A stretch of 64,000 nucleotides of DNA from Candidatus Obscuribacterales bacterium (GTDB lineage Bacteria > Cyanobacteriota > Vampirovibrionia > Obscuribacterales > Obscuribacteraceae). This document shows positions 8,799 to 16,324 of this stretch, one piece after another; the first letter of the stretch is position 1, and the number at the start of each line of letters is the position of its first letter. The stretch is taken from positions 1,736,001 through 1,800,000 of the forward strand of contig JAHBVO010000001.1 in NCBI GenBank assembly GCA_019637435.1, written 5' to 3'. The notes under the pieces are model-generated. The model was given only the letters and a program-made list of their open reading frames with translations. It searched no databases and was not told the origin of the DNA. A program made the translations under genes and the position numbers.

Positions 8799-9218
8799 CT
8801 ATTCTTTGACCCACTCGGATTCAGGATTTCTTATGCCGTCAGTTTTTGTCCATAGATTCAGGCTGTCAGCTTTGGCTTGGATGCAGAGATAGATCAGTTC
8901 GGTTTCCTTGCTTGCACGAATTGAACGCTTAACCTCAGGACGCATGCTCACCATTGATCCTTCAGAGATATCTATGAGCTCGTTGTCAGCTTGAATCTGT
9001 CCGCTTCCCTGGACGACAATATAAAGTTCTTCGTTTTCTTTGTGGCTATGGAAGAAGGGGAACGAGACTCCCGCTGGAATGGTGGTGACAGAGATCTCCA
9101 TACCGGTAAGGTGCAGAAGTTCCTTCAGGAATTTCTTTGGAAGTTGCGCGTCGTTGTAGTCGATTTCGGAATATTTGCCGAGATTCACGACATGAAATGG
9201 TTTCGTTGCGGTATTCAT
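8799..9218 (-). CDS. Single-domain cupin
   Basis: 139-residue beta-barrel protein. The metal-binding cupin motif 1 is visible as FPFFHSHKENEELYIVVQGSG: two His, Glu and the G(X)5HXH(X)3,4E(X)6G-type spacing. Motif 2 (VSMRPEVKRSIRASKE) has no obvious His, so metal binding may be incomplete. The start at 9218 follows AAGGAG at seven bases; the longer frame runs back into the promoter. It diverges from the hydrolase/HxlR operon and shares its control region, so the cupin is probably part of the response that HxlR senses. Confidence 0.8.
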   Translation of the reverse strand: MNTATKPFHVVNLGKYSEIDYNDAQLPKKFLKELLHLTGMEISVTTIPAGVSFPFFHSHKENEELYIVVQGSGQIQADNELIDISEGSMVSMRPEVKRSIRASKETELIYLCIQAKADSLNLWTKTDGIRNPESEWVKE

Positions 9219-9303
9219 ACAGTGCTCCTTAATTTGTTCTGGCGGCGGAATGGGTGTTGTGACCTTTTGAATCAGGACCGATTCCGTATTTCCAAGTACG
9301 ACC

Positions 9304-9332
9304 ATTCTAGCATTAACTTGTAAATTGCAAGT
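9304..9332 (-). promoter_or_regulatory. Cupin promoter with extended -10
   Basis: On the minus strand TGCTAGAAT forms an extended -10 (hexamer TAGAAT at 9304-9309). The palindromic TTGCAA at 9325-9330 can act as -35 with a short 15-base spacer. The transcript start would lie about 80 bases before the cupin ATG. Confidence 0.45.
9316..9332. promoter_or_regulatory. Putative HxlR operator
   Basis: The 17-base ACTTGTAAATTGCAAGT is an inverted repeat, with five perfect outer base pairs and only one mismatched pair plus the centre inside. It overlaps the -35 of both divergent promoters. An HxlR-family regulator is encoded in the operon to the right, and members of that winged-helix family bind comparable AT-rich dyads next to their own genes. 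Binding is inferred. Confidence 0.5.
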
Positions 9333-9353
9333 CACGTGTTACAATAATAATAT
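9325..9353 (+). promoter_or_regulatory. Promoter of the hydrolase-HxlR operon
   Basis: TTGCAA at 9325-9330, a 17-base spacer and TAATAT at 9348-9353 form a good sigma-70-like promoter about 65 bases before the first ATG. The -35 lies inside the 17-base dyad. Confidence 0.55.
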
Positions 9354-9416
9354 GAGCATTTATGGACGGTTGTTGTTGGTGTAGGATCACCTATATACGC
9401 AGAGTCGGATGAGGTT

Positions 9417-10238
9417 ATGGAAAGAACCGAGCCTAAGAGAATTAGTGACGAAGTGCGGGATGCTGCATTAAGGTACATCACCCCTGGTGGCATTCGAAAA
9501 GTTGTGCGTCGTCCGAAAACTGATGTTGAATCGGTTCATCAGATGCTTCCCTTTAAAAGTGGTTTTCTTTCCACTCGCGTTTGGGGAAAGTCCGAAAACA
9601 AAACCGTTTTGCTCGTTCACGGATGGGCGGCGAACCAAACGGACATGTTTCTCTATGTTCCAAATTTGTTGGACGCAGGATTTAAAGTGGTGGCAATGGA
9701 CTTGCCTGCCCATGGTGAGTCAAGTTTTGATGTCGCCGGATTGAATCACCTGGGCGATGCTGTGTTGGCTGTCGGAAACGCTCATGGTCAGCTTGAGGGC
9801 GTAATTGCACATTCAGTAGGGTGTGCTGCTACTCAACTTGCTATCGCGTCTGGATTGAGAGTCGGTCGCGTTGTTATGCTGGCTTCGCCAAATGACTATG
9901 AGGCGAAGACGTACGGATTTGCGAATCACATGGGATTTTCGAAGGAACAGATCCTCGAGTTCATCGCTGCTTTGAGAGAGTTCGATGTGCGCGTCGAGAT
10001 TCGTAGTGTTGACTTCGTGCCGAAGTTTGACATGCCCGCCTTGATCGTTCATTCTGAAGATGATGCTGTAATACCAATATCTGTCGGCGAGCAACTTGCT
10101 GCCTACTGGAAGAACAGCATCTTTCTAAGAGTTAATGGATTGAATCACAGAGGGGTTTTGAGAGATAAGTTCGTGATTGAAAACGCGATCAAGTTTCTCT
10201 CTGACGAGAACTCTAGCGAGTGCGATCCCTATGAATAG
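9417..10238 (+). CDS. Alpha/beta-hydrolase
   Basis: 273-residue hydrolase with the oxyanion loop LLVHGWAANQ, the conserved MDLPAHGES segment, a nucleophile elbow AHSVGC (serine nucleophile), a late acid in HSEDDAVIP and a catalytic His in LNHRGVL. This is the architecture of serine esterases and acyl hydrolases; the first elbow position is His rather than Gly, seen in a subset of the family. It is the first gene of a two-gene operon whose second gene is an HxlR regulator and overlaps it by eight bases, so the two are translationally coupled. Confidence 0.82.
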   Translation: MERTEPKRISDEVRDAALRYITPGGIRKVVRRPKTDVESVHQMLPFKSGFLSTRVWGKSENKTVLLVHGWAANQTDMFLYVPNLLDAGFKVVAMDLPAHGESSFDVAGLNHLGDAVLAVGNAHGQLEGVIAHSVGCAATQLAIASGLRVGRVVMLASPNDYEAKTYGFANHMGFSKEQILEFIAALREFDVRVEIRSVDFVPKFDMPALIVHSEDDAVIPISVGEQLAAYWKNSIFLRVNGLNHRGVLRDKFVIENAIKFLSDENSSECDPYE

Positions 10239-10572
10239 ACGATCTCCATGTCCGATTGCATGCACGCTTGATCTCATAGGTGACAAGTGGACTTTGTTGG
10301 TGCTCAGGGATATCCTGTTTTTCCAGAAATCTAAGTTTGATGAATTCCTTGATTCTCCTGAAAAAATCTCCACGAACATACTCACGGATAGGCTTCATAA
10401 GCTAGAAGCCGCCGGACTGATTTCTAAAGCCCCGTACAGCAATCATCGCTTGCGTATGGCATATTCAGCAACCGCGAAGGGAGAAAGTCTTGCTCCCATC
10501 TTGAAGCAGCTCGTCGAATGGGGAATGCAAAATCTCGCGGAAACTCGGACGCAATCTTTGCCTCCGAAGTGA
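10231..10572 (+). CDS. HxlR-family transcriptional regulator
   Basis: 113-residue winged helix-turn-helix protein. The family pattern is clear: CPIACTLDLIGDKWTLLVLRD with a single N-terminal Cys, then the recognition helix ISTNILTDRLHKLEAAGLI and the wing with Y/H-rich residues ending in the conserved Y-x-x-T-x-K-G block. Family members sense electrophiles or aldehydes through that cysteine, or bind small ligands. I start at 10231, inside the end of the hydrolase gene, rather than 54 bases upstream, because the domain begins there. It probably controls both its own operon and the cupin. Confidence 0.85.
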   Translation: MNRRSPCPIACTLDLIGDKWTLLVLRDILFFQKSKFDEFLDSPEKISTNILTDRLHKLEAAGLISKAPYSNHRLRMAYSATAKGESLAPILKQLVEWGMQNLAETRTQSLPPK

Positions 10573-10702
10573 GGCGATAGCCCTTGAAATAGAACTCAAT
10601 GATAGAAGCTGCATCTTTAGCTAATTCTGCGGAGTTCACCATAGGCAAATTTATTCGACGGAGCTAGACTTAAGATAGTCAACCTGTCCGGAGAGTATCG
10701 CA

Positions 10703-11356
10703 ATGGCGATGATTGCATTAGTGGGAATGGTCTGCGGGCTAATCGCTGCGGCTTTTATGTCGCCAGTCTTTGACGCGACCACTGTTGCAATTATTTTGCC
10801 GACTGCAATTCTGCTGGCTCTCACATACGCAGCGGCACGAACGAAGAAATCTTTCAGCTACTTGTTGGATAACTTGCCTGCGCAAGTTTTCACCTTCATT
10901 GTATGCACAATTCTGGCACTTCTATTTTGTCCGGATACGCATTGGGGACGGTTTGGTTATCCAAATTACGTCAGATTTATTCCCGAGAGTGTTTCTTGCG
11001 CCATCAATGCCGAGCGCAGTGTTTTGGTATCAGCGCCCATAATGTTTTGTTCGCAAATATTCTTGCATGATCGCCGAAGCGGTGTCAGGGCAATTGATAA
11101 ATTCCTGTTTTTGCCTGGGTTTATGACTGGAATGTATCTGGGGACGGCGGCTGCAATCGTGCTTCTCGGTCATCACTATCTCCACGATGCGTGTATGGGC
11201 TTTTCAGGTGTCGAGCATTTGTATGTGCTTAAAAATGCATTCCGTTTGGTCGTTGCAATCTCGACAGTGCCCGTTTCGTTTGCCTCGATGTGTGCTGCAT
11301 TCTTTGCATTGGACGCAAAGCGTCACTGCGATAATATTTCATTTAATAGCCAATAG
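10703..11356 (+). CDS. Polytopic membrane protein of unknown function
   Basis: 217 residues with about five or six hydrophobic segments (roughly 5-22, 27-45, 58-78, 113-130, 143-166, 185-210). There is no recognisable transporter or enzyme motif. A His cluster GHHYLHD sits at the end of one span and could bind metal. No Shine-Dalgarno sequence stands out, although GGAGAG lies ten bases before the ATG. Confidence 0.65.
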   Translation: MAMIALVGMVCGLIAAAFMSPVFDATTVAIILPTAILLALTYAAARTKKSFSYLLDNLPAQVFTFIVCTILALLFCPDTHWGRFGYPNYVRFIPESVSCAINAERSVLVSAPIMFCSQIFLHDRRSGVRAIDKFLFLPGFMTGMYLGTAAAIVLLGHHYLHDACMGFSGVEHLYVLKNAFRLVVAISTVPVSFASMCAAFFALDAKRHCDNISFNSQ

Positions 11357-11392
11357 TTTTTTGACCGTAACGAGCTCCTTGAAAAAGCAGAC

Positions 11393-11425
11393 AACCATCG
11401 CTGCCAGGCGAGGGGCGCGATGGTT
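11393..11425. other. Stem-loop downstream of the membrane protein gene
   Basis: A perfect nine-base-pair stem AACCATCGC/GCGATGGTT encloses a fifteen-base loop. No T-run follows on the plus strand, so it may be a transcript-end stabiliser rather than an intrinsic terminator. Confidence 0.4.
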
Positions 11426-11492
11426 ATCCGTGATTTCGTGCTTGTGACGGGAAAAGGTTTGCGTTATACGCAGTTTTCGATTCGCACTAAGT

Positions 11493-11708
11493 TTAGTGGC
11501 GAATTATTTTGGTGGCATTCGCTTCTTCATTGTCGTAGCCCACAAAAACGTATTTTACACTTTCCTGGTGGCATGCGCATTTCGTACAGCTAATGCGTTT
11601 GTAGACAGGCTTGTCTTCCAGATTGGTTGCCACCATATAAAGTGGCAGATGAGATAGCGCGCTGCTGATTTGTCCGTCGAGCGGTCCACCATGCAAAGTT
11701 ACTGACAT
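11493..11708 (-). CDS. Small CxC-containing protein
   Basis: 71 residues. It begins with the short motif LHGGPLDG, seen at the N-terminus of many small uncharacterised proteins, and holds a cysteine/histidine cluster CTKCACH that could bind a metal. AGGAG lies seven bases before the ATG, which makes expression likely. It ends just downstream of S4's 3' end on the same strand, 33 bases away. Function unknown. Confidence 0.65.
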   Translation of the reverse strand: MSVTLHGGPLDGQISSALSHLPLYMVATNLEDKPVYKRISCTKCACHQESVKYVFVGYDNEEANATKIIRH

Positions 11709-11741
11709 ACTGCTTCTCCTGCGGGTTTGATGTGAAAACGA

Positions 11742-12350
11742 TTATCGCGAATAGAATTCAACAAGGAATTGTTCCCTAAAGCTCTGATCGATTTGGTCAC
11801 GCTCTGGGATTGCGTCCACTGTAATCGTATTTTCTTTGACGTCGACGGTCAGCCATTGACCGCTGATGGCACCACTGATGGCGGCACGGTCTTTGGTAAG
11901 CTCAAATACGAACTTTTTGCTGCGCTCACGGAATGAGATTTTGTCGCCAACTCGCAACCGGGCTGAGGCAATGGCGAGGCGTTTACCGTTAACTAAGATA
12001 TGTCCGTGTGAAACCAGTTGTCGTGCCTGGTCTCGGCTTGCGAAAAGTCCGGAGCGATACACAATGTTGTCCAAACGCATCTCCAGTAACTGCAAGAGAA
12101 CTGTACCAGTTGCAGCTTTCGCACGAGTGGCCTCATCGTAGATCTTTCGAAGCTGACGCTCTGTACATCCATAGCTCCATTTGATCTTTTGTTTTTCCAA
12201 CAAGTGCTCAGCATAATTGGAACGTTTTTTGCGTGTATTTCCGTGCTGGCCCGGCGGGTATGGATTGTGGAGCTGGTCGAACTTCTGATTACCGTATAAG
12301 TTCATTCCGACCGCGCGGCAACGTTTTGCTTTTGAACCTGTGTATCTCAT
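11742..12350 (-). CDS. rpsD: 30S ribosomal protein S4
   Basis: Binds 16S rRNA early in small-subunit assembly. 202 residues: the N-terminal RYTGSK segment, the conserved NPYPPGQHG, the [10 protein letters not shown] region, and the S4 RNA-binding domain from about residue 93 ([15 protein letters not shown] ... [13 protein letters not shown]). The zinc-binding cysteines of the C+ type are absent, as in cyanobacterial and chloroplast S4. It is not next to rpsM-rpsK-rpoA-rplQ but alone, also the cyanobacterial pattern. GGAGATCCT precedes the ATG. Confidence 0.97.
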   Translation of the reverse strand: MRYTGSKAKRCRAVGMNLYGNQKFDQLHNPYPPGQHGNTRKKRSNYAEHLLEKQKIKWSYGCTERQLRKIYDEATRAKAATGTVLLQLLEMRLDNIVYRSGLFASRDQARQLVSHGHILVNGKRLAIASARLRVGDKISFRERSKKFVFELTKDRAAISGAISGQWLTVDVKENTITVDAIPERDQIDQSFREQFLVEFYSR

Positions 12351-12372
12351 AGGATCTCCAAATATCTAAGCG

Positions 12373-12888
12373 CTAAACTAAAGCGCCGCGTACTGCCAGT
12401 CGAACCTTTTCGGCCCACGATGCAATTCTTGCCTCGGTCAGATCCGGTTGGTTTACTTCGTCGACAACCAGACCGCAGAAGTAACCGTCGATAACTGCTT
12501 CCGAGTGATCGTACTCAAAACCTTCGGTGGAAACATCGGCCGCAACTATCTCACCGCCGCGTTCTATCACTTTGTCATAGACGATCTTCATTGCGCTAAC
12601 AAAGTTGTAAGAGTATCCGTATTGATCGCCGAGTGCGAACAGAGCAACCTTTTTGCCTGTTAAATCGATTGAGTCGAATTTGGGAAGATAGTCGGCAAAG
12701 TCATCCGTCAACTCACCGTCGCCCCAGGTCGACCCGCCAAAAATTAGGAAATCGCAGGCTTGAATGTCTTCCGGTTTAACACCATAAATATTTTTGACAT
12801 CTGAAATCAGGTCGGGTAGCGCTGCTTGGATGCTTGCTGCTACACCCTCGGTAGTACCGGTTTGCGTTCCATAAAAAAGCTTGCCCAC
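12373..12888 (-). CDS. Flavodoxin (long-chain type)
   Basis: FMN-binding electron carrier that replaces ferredoxin when iron is scarce. The phosphate-binding loop YGTQTGTTE follows the first strand; the FMN-flanking loops GGSTWGDGELTDD and ALGDQYGYSYNF are present, and the ~20-residue insertion of long-chain flavodoxins is there. From the GTG at 12888 the protein has 171 residues, the usual length, and the usual N-terminus. A TTG at 12912 with GGAGG is an alternative, but it would leave almost no leader after the predicted promoter. A Fur-type box sits in the promoter spacer. Confidence 0.93.
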   Translation of the reverse strand: MGKLFYGTQTGTTEGVAASIQAALPDLISDVKNIYGVKPEDIQACDFLIFGGSTWGDGELTDDFADYLPKFDSIDLTGKKVALFALGDQYGYSYNFVSAMKIVYDKVIERGGEIVAADVSTEGFEYDHSEAVIDGYFCGLVVDEVNQPDLTEARIASWAEKVRLAVRGALV

Positions 12889-12925
12889 GAATGGATACCT
12901 CGTTCGTTTCAAATTGACCTCCAAT

Positions 12926-12954
12926 ATTATGCAAATCATTCGCAATAAGATCAA
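12926..12954 (-). promoter_or_regulatory. Flavodoxin promoter
   Basis: On the minus strand TTGATC, a 17-base spacer and CATAAT make a sigma-70-like promoter 38 bases before the GTG start. The Fur-like palindrome fills most of the spacer. Confidence 0.55.
12930..12944. promoter_or_regulatory. Fur-type iron box
   Basis: TGCAAATCATTCGCA is a 7-1-7 palindrome matching the Fur core pattern TGnnAATnATTnnCA at the fixed positions. Its place between -35 and -10 of a flavodoxin gene is what iron repression requires. The rest of the 312-base gap up to 13224 shows no gene or strong structure. Confidence 0.65.
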
Positions 12955-13224
12955 CTGGTAGTTGAATAACGTTCGCTACAATCCTTTACGAAGTAGCGAC
13001 TGCTTGACTCTGTGGGTGTTTGTAATCGCCGAGAGGTGAATTTCGGTTGCAGTAACTATCGGTCTATTTAACGAGAACCGATTTCAAATACTTCGGAAAG
13101 TGTCATTGGCGCCAATTTTGTCTTCGCATTCTCACTCAGGCGCGAAAACCAAAGTATCTGAAATTAAACAAGGTTGTCGTTGAATACATATATAGGTTGA
13201 CGTTGATGCGATTTCGGTTTTTAG

Positions 13225-14907
13225 CTAGCAGGAGGAGCATCCGCCAGCGCAATCTCCGGCAGCGCCGCAACAGTCGGCGCTCGCACAACAATCCGCTCCC
13301 CCGCTACCGCAGCATTCTCCCGCGCCAGCGCAAGCATCCGCACCTGCACAACACTCGCCGCCAGCGCAGCACTCTGCTCCCGCGTTGCAATGTGCGCACG
13401 TTTCGCAGCACGCGTCAGTCGGCATGCAGCAGTCCCCAAAGATTTCGCAACCTGAGTCACAGCAACAAGGCGCCCAGCAAGTTGCTGGACGGGCTGTATG
13501 GTCGCGGGAGCGTCGATATCTGTCTTGATTATTCACACCCTTTTGTGTCGGCGATTCGTCTGGTGAAGAGCCATTTTGAGAGGAATTCATTGAGATGGTG
13601 GTTTTGGATGCTAAAGTTTCTTTGGCACCACCGTTGGTGTTACCCTCCATCGCGTATGCATAGGCGAACCCCTTCCTGGTTACTCCGACTATCGAAGTGG
13701 TCGCTGCATCGATTAACGAACCAAATGCAGATCCCCAGAAGATGAGATTGAAAGGAAGTTCGAAGCATTCTCGGTACGACTTTATAGACCTGGCCTGTAC
13801 AGGGCTAAGAAGTGCGGCCGATAGAACAAATACGTAAACGAAAGCTCGGAAGGAAACGTAAAAGAAGCGCACCACATTTGGTGCACAATGGGTCTCCACC
13901 TGATTCGAGAGCTGTTCCGCACGTGCGCATGCCATGCTCCATCGAGACAGCGACTCCCTTTGTGTGTGACTGCATGGTGCAGCTGCTGAGTTCGTACTGG
14001 AGACCATCGGTATGACTAGCTCCAAATCGAAACCGGTCTTTCTTCGTACATTTGAGATTAGTCGGTTTTCGTACTCTTGCTGTAGTTTAGTATCAAGTTT
14101 GAGAAGCGCGAGGTCTTCAAGCAAAGCGCCGACAGTTTTGATTGTGAGATTTTCTACTTCAGCAATGACCTCGGCTGGTGCTGATGCAGAATTGAATTCA
14201 AAACTGCTGGAGATTGCGTTAAATGACTTTGTACGGAAGTCTCGTTGAATGTCTTCGAGGGCATCAATCAAGTAGATCAATGAGCCAAAATTGAATCCGA
14301 GTCTTCGCATTGCGGCCGTTTTTTCATCGGTACCGCCGATGATGGCGGCGCTGTGTTCGAATACTAGCGATGTAATGGTTGCTGTCGGCTCCGCAAAATG
14401 ACGAAGTCGTTCGACCGGCGTCAAATTTTTGACTGTCGCGCGTTCTCTTGCCACTTGCTGATTGAACCAAAGTGAGATCGATTCCAATGGAAACCCAAGC
14501 ACGGTGAGTTCTTCCGAGGATTGCAGGAAAACCGAATAGAAATATTGTTGAGCACCAAGAAACAACGGAGATCCAGAGTCTTCGACGTGATCATCGAGCT
14601 TCAATTCCAAAAGAAGCATCGATACAGAGGATGCAATTTTCAGCTCGCGCGGAACACTCGAGACGTCCGGAAGCGTCAAGCAGTTTAGCGATTGAAATTC
14701 TGGTGACCACCTGGAAAGTTCAGTTTCGCTGCCGGAGATTGCCAAAAGCAATTCCGCTAGAAACACGACATCATTGTTCAAAACCATGCGCGCCGAATGA
14801 CCGTATAGGGAACCGATTGCTTTGCAGGTTCCGCAGTAGAGCAGGCGTCGCCGATACAACTGCTCCTCATCTTTATGGCAGGTGGTGACGTTCATCAAGC
14901 CAAACAT
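13225..14907 (-). CDS. DUF5685-like protein with membrane region and Cys-rich tail
   Basis: 560 residues in four parts. Residues 1-300 resemble DUF5685: N-terminal YCGTCKAIG, then VVFLAELLLA and a helical core with conserved acidic residues. Residues about 350-425 hold two hydrophobic segments. About 430-475 is a polar linker. The last 84 residues contain 25 cysteines, mostly as CC pairs separated by three to six small residues (ECCAGGECC, ADCCASADCC). Such a tail suggests heavy metal binding or extensive disulfides or post-translational modification. It starts eight bases after the upstream gene's stop, so the two form a unit. Function unknown. Confidence 0.8.
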   Translation of the reverse strand: MFGLMNVTTCHKDEEQLYRRRLLYCGTCKAIGSLYGHSARMVLNNDVVFLAELLLAISGSETELSRWSPEFQSLNCLTLPDVSSVPRELKIASSVSMLLLELKLDDHVEDSGSPLFLGAQQYFYSVFLQSSEELTVLGFPLESISLWFNQQVARERATVKNLTPVERLRHFAEPTATITSLVFEHSAAIIGGTDEKTAAMRRLGFNFGSLIYLIDALEDIQRDFRTKSFNAISSSFEFNSASAPAEVIAEVENLTIKTVGALLEDLALLKLDTKLQQEYENRLISNVRRKTGFDLELVIPMVSSTNSAAAPCSHTQRESLSRWSMACARAEQLSNQVETHCAPNVVRFFYVSFRAFVYVFVLSAALLSPVQARSIKSYRECFELPFNLIFWGSAFGSLIDAATTSIVGVTRKGFAYAYAMEGNTNGGAKETLASKTTISMNSSQNGSSPDESPTQKGVNNQDRYRRSRDHTARPATCWAPCCCDSGCEIFGDCCMPTDACCETCAHCNAGAECCAGGECCAGADACAGAGECCGSGGADCCASADCCGAAGDCAGGCSSC

Positions 14908-14915
14908 TTTCCCGC

Positions 14916-15566
14916 CTATTGAATTTCTACAGTATCAGCAATTTGCTTTTGTCCGCGCAAGCACATGCTCAGCTCCATGAGTGGTCGAGTCATCTGAAGA
15001 ACAGCGGCTTTTAGATCTCGAAGCATACTGGCTCTATCGTTGAGCAAATCTATGTTTATATCACTTTGATCCTGTCCGGTGATTTTGCGTATTTTTTCGG
15101 TCGTGACGCCGTCTCGAAGAGTATGGATATTCTGGTTGCCTTCCCAATAAGAAAGGAGCATCTCTCTTCGTGTTACGGATGAATTTGTTGGGCACAGATT
15201 CAAATGTTTCCATACGCTGTCCGGAAAGTCTGTTCTCGGGATAACAGGCTGATCGTAGAATTTGCAGAGCATATTAGGATACGCCTTGCGCTCATGGTGT
15301 TTTCCACCTGAAGAACGCATCGCAAATTCCGAAAACATGGATGGAACCAGACCGGCAACAATTCCAACAGCGCCCGATGGTATTGAAAGACGCGGATGTT
15401 TGTTATCGGCCTGGTTTTTCTTTCTTTGTATCAAGGGCAATTTGATTGCTGCACACGCATTCTGACAGCCAAGGATCTGAGTAGATAAAAATGAGGAGAC
15501 GCCGAACAGCACAGCTACTACTGTGGCTCGGCGGGGGCAAGGAAGAATATCGATTCGGAGCATCAT
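14916..15566 (-). CDS. Putative exported partner of the Cys-rich protein
   Basis: About 216 residues with a hydrophobic N-terminal segment (ATVVAVLFGVSSFLS) followed by two cysteines, then a mostly polar body with a helical C-terminal third (LNDRASMLRDLKAAVLQM). I do not recognise the family. The open frame extends 96 bases further upstream, but that extension runs through a perfect 13-base-pair hairpin, so I prefer the ATG at 15566 even though its Shine-Dalgarno sequence is weak. Its stop lies eight bases before the ATG of the DUF5685-like gene. Confidence 0.6.
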   Translation of the reverse strand: MMLRIDILPCPRRATVVAVLFGVSSFLSTQILGCQNACAAIKLPLIQRKKNQADNKHPRLSIPSGAVGIVAGLVPSMFSEFAMRSSGGKHHERKAYPNMLCKFYDQPVIPRTDFPDSVWKHLNLCPTNSSVTRREMLLSYWEGNQNIHTLRDGVTTEKIRKITGQDQSDINIDLLNDRASMLRDLKAAVLQMTRPLMELSMCLRGQKQIADTVEIQ

Positions 15567-15605
15567 GCCAATTGATTGGATTCGACAAGCACCGTGCTCA
15601 ATTAT

Positions 15606-15635
15606 AGAGGTTTGGACATTGTTGTCCAAACCTCT
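15606..15635 (-). terminator. Perfect hairpin, likely terminator
   Basis: A 13-base-pair stem AGAGGTTTGGACA/TGTCCAAACCTCT with a four-base loop, with T-rich sequence on the plus-strand side (TTTCTT) and ATAATT on the minus-strand side. Most likely it ends the minus-strand PNPOx-like transcript before the next operon. Confidence 0.6.
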
Positions 15636-15744
15636 TTCTTCATTGAACCGCTGTGTATGCAATCTACCGAGGATCGATATGCACAGTTGATTCAGCCGAT
15701 TTTTTTCGATGGTGGCTTCCAGGGATAGAAGCCGGCTTTATTGT

Positions 15745-16245
15745 TTATATGCGAGTGGCGGCACCACTGACCTTCACGTGCTCGGCAGCCTCGTCGTTGT
15801 ACTGCTCGCCATTTAGCAATGCTTTGGTCAAGCCAATCGCGTGCATGACGGCGCTGGATGGTGTAGACCAGTATTCTGCGATCTCGGGAGTAATTTGAAT
15901 CACACGCACACCTTGCTCGGGACCATCCGGGAACCAGGCCTTAAGCGGAAGACTCCACAACTCGCGAATCTTGTCCAGGTTTCGCGATTCTTCAGCGGTG
16001 CCGGAGAGCGAAACGTATACTTGCGCTTTCATATCCATGAAGCTGATGTTGACCGCGTCGTAATTTTGAATCTCGTCTATCTTTGCTGTTTTATCTTCAC
16101 TTAACAGCCAGAGTGTGTTGTCTTCGTCAACCCGCTGAATTGCCATCGGACGACTGCGGATTACCCCATTATCAATTGTCGAAAACATTACGACCCGAGC
16201 ATCCTTGAGTAACTCGTGCAATCTCGATTGTTGCTTACCTTTCAT
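15745..16245 (-). CDS. Pyridoxamine-phosphate-oxidase-like flavin-binding protein
   Basis: 166 residues of the split-barrel FMN-binding fold, most like the general-stress-protein-26 group. Visible landmarks are the N-terminal ARVVMFSTIDNGVIRSRPM segment, the LWLLSEDKTAK strand-turn (K that contacts flavin phosphate) and VYVSLSGTAEE. Members bind flavins or F420 and may reduce or sequester them; the substrate is not evident. GGGAGG just before the ATG. It lies alone on the strand, flanked by a terminator downstream. Confidence 0.82.
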   Translation of the reverse strand: MKGKQQSRLHELLKDARVVMFSTIDNGVIRSRPMAIQRVDEDNTLWLLSEDKTAKIDEIQNYDAVNISFMDMKAQVYVSLSGTAEESRNLDKIRELWSLPLKAWFPDGPEQGVRVIQITPEIAEYWSTPSSAVMHAIGLTKALLNGEQYNDEAAEHVKVSGAATRI

Positions 16246-16324
16246 ATGTCCTCCCTGAAATTTGGTTTTCTTTCGGGACTGGCACTAGAACGGTTTGGTT
16301 CCCAGTTGTGAACTGAGAGCCACT

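Noticed and set aside
13197..13745. 182-residue plus-strand frame opposite the Cys-rich tail
   Set aside because: Its Arg/Ser-rich content is the antisense of Cys/Gly/Ala codons; no start signal.
15567..15662. Longer N-terminus of the exported partner gene
   Set aside because: It would translate through a perfect 13-base-pair hairpin and put 32 polar residues before the signal peptide.
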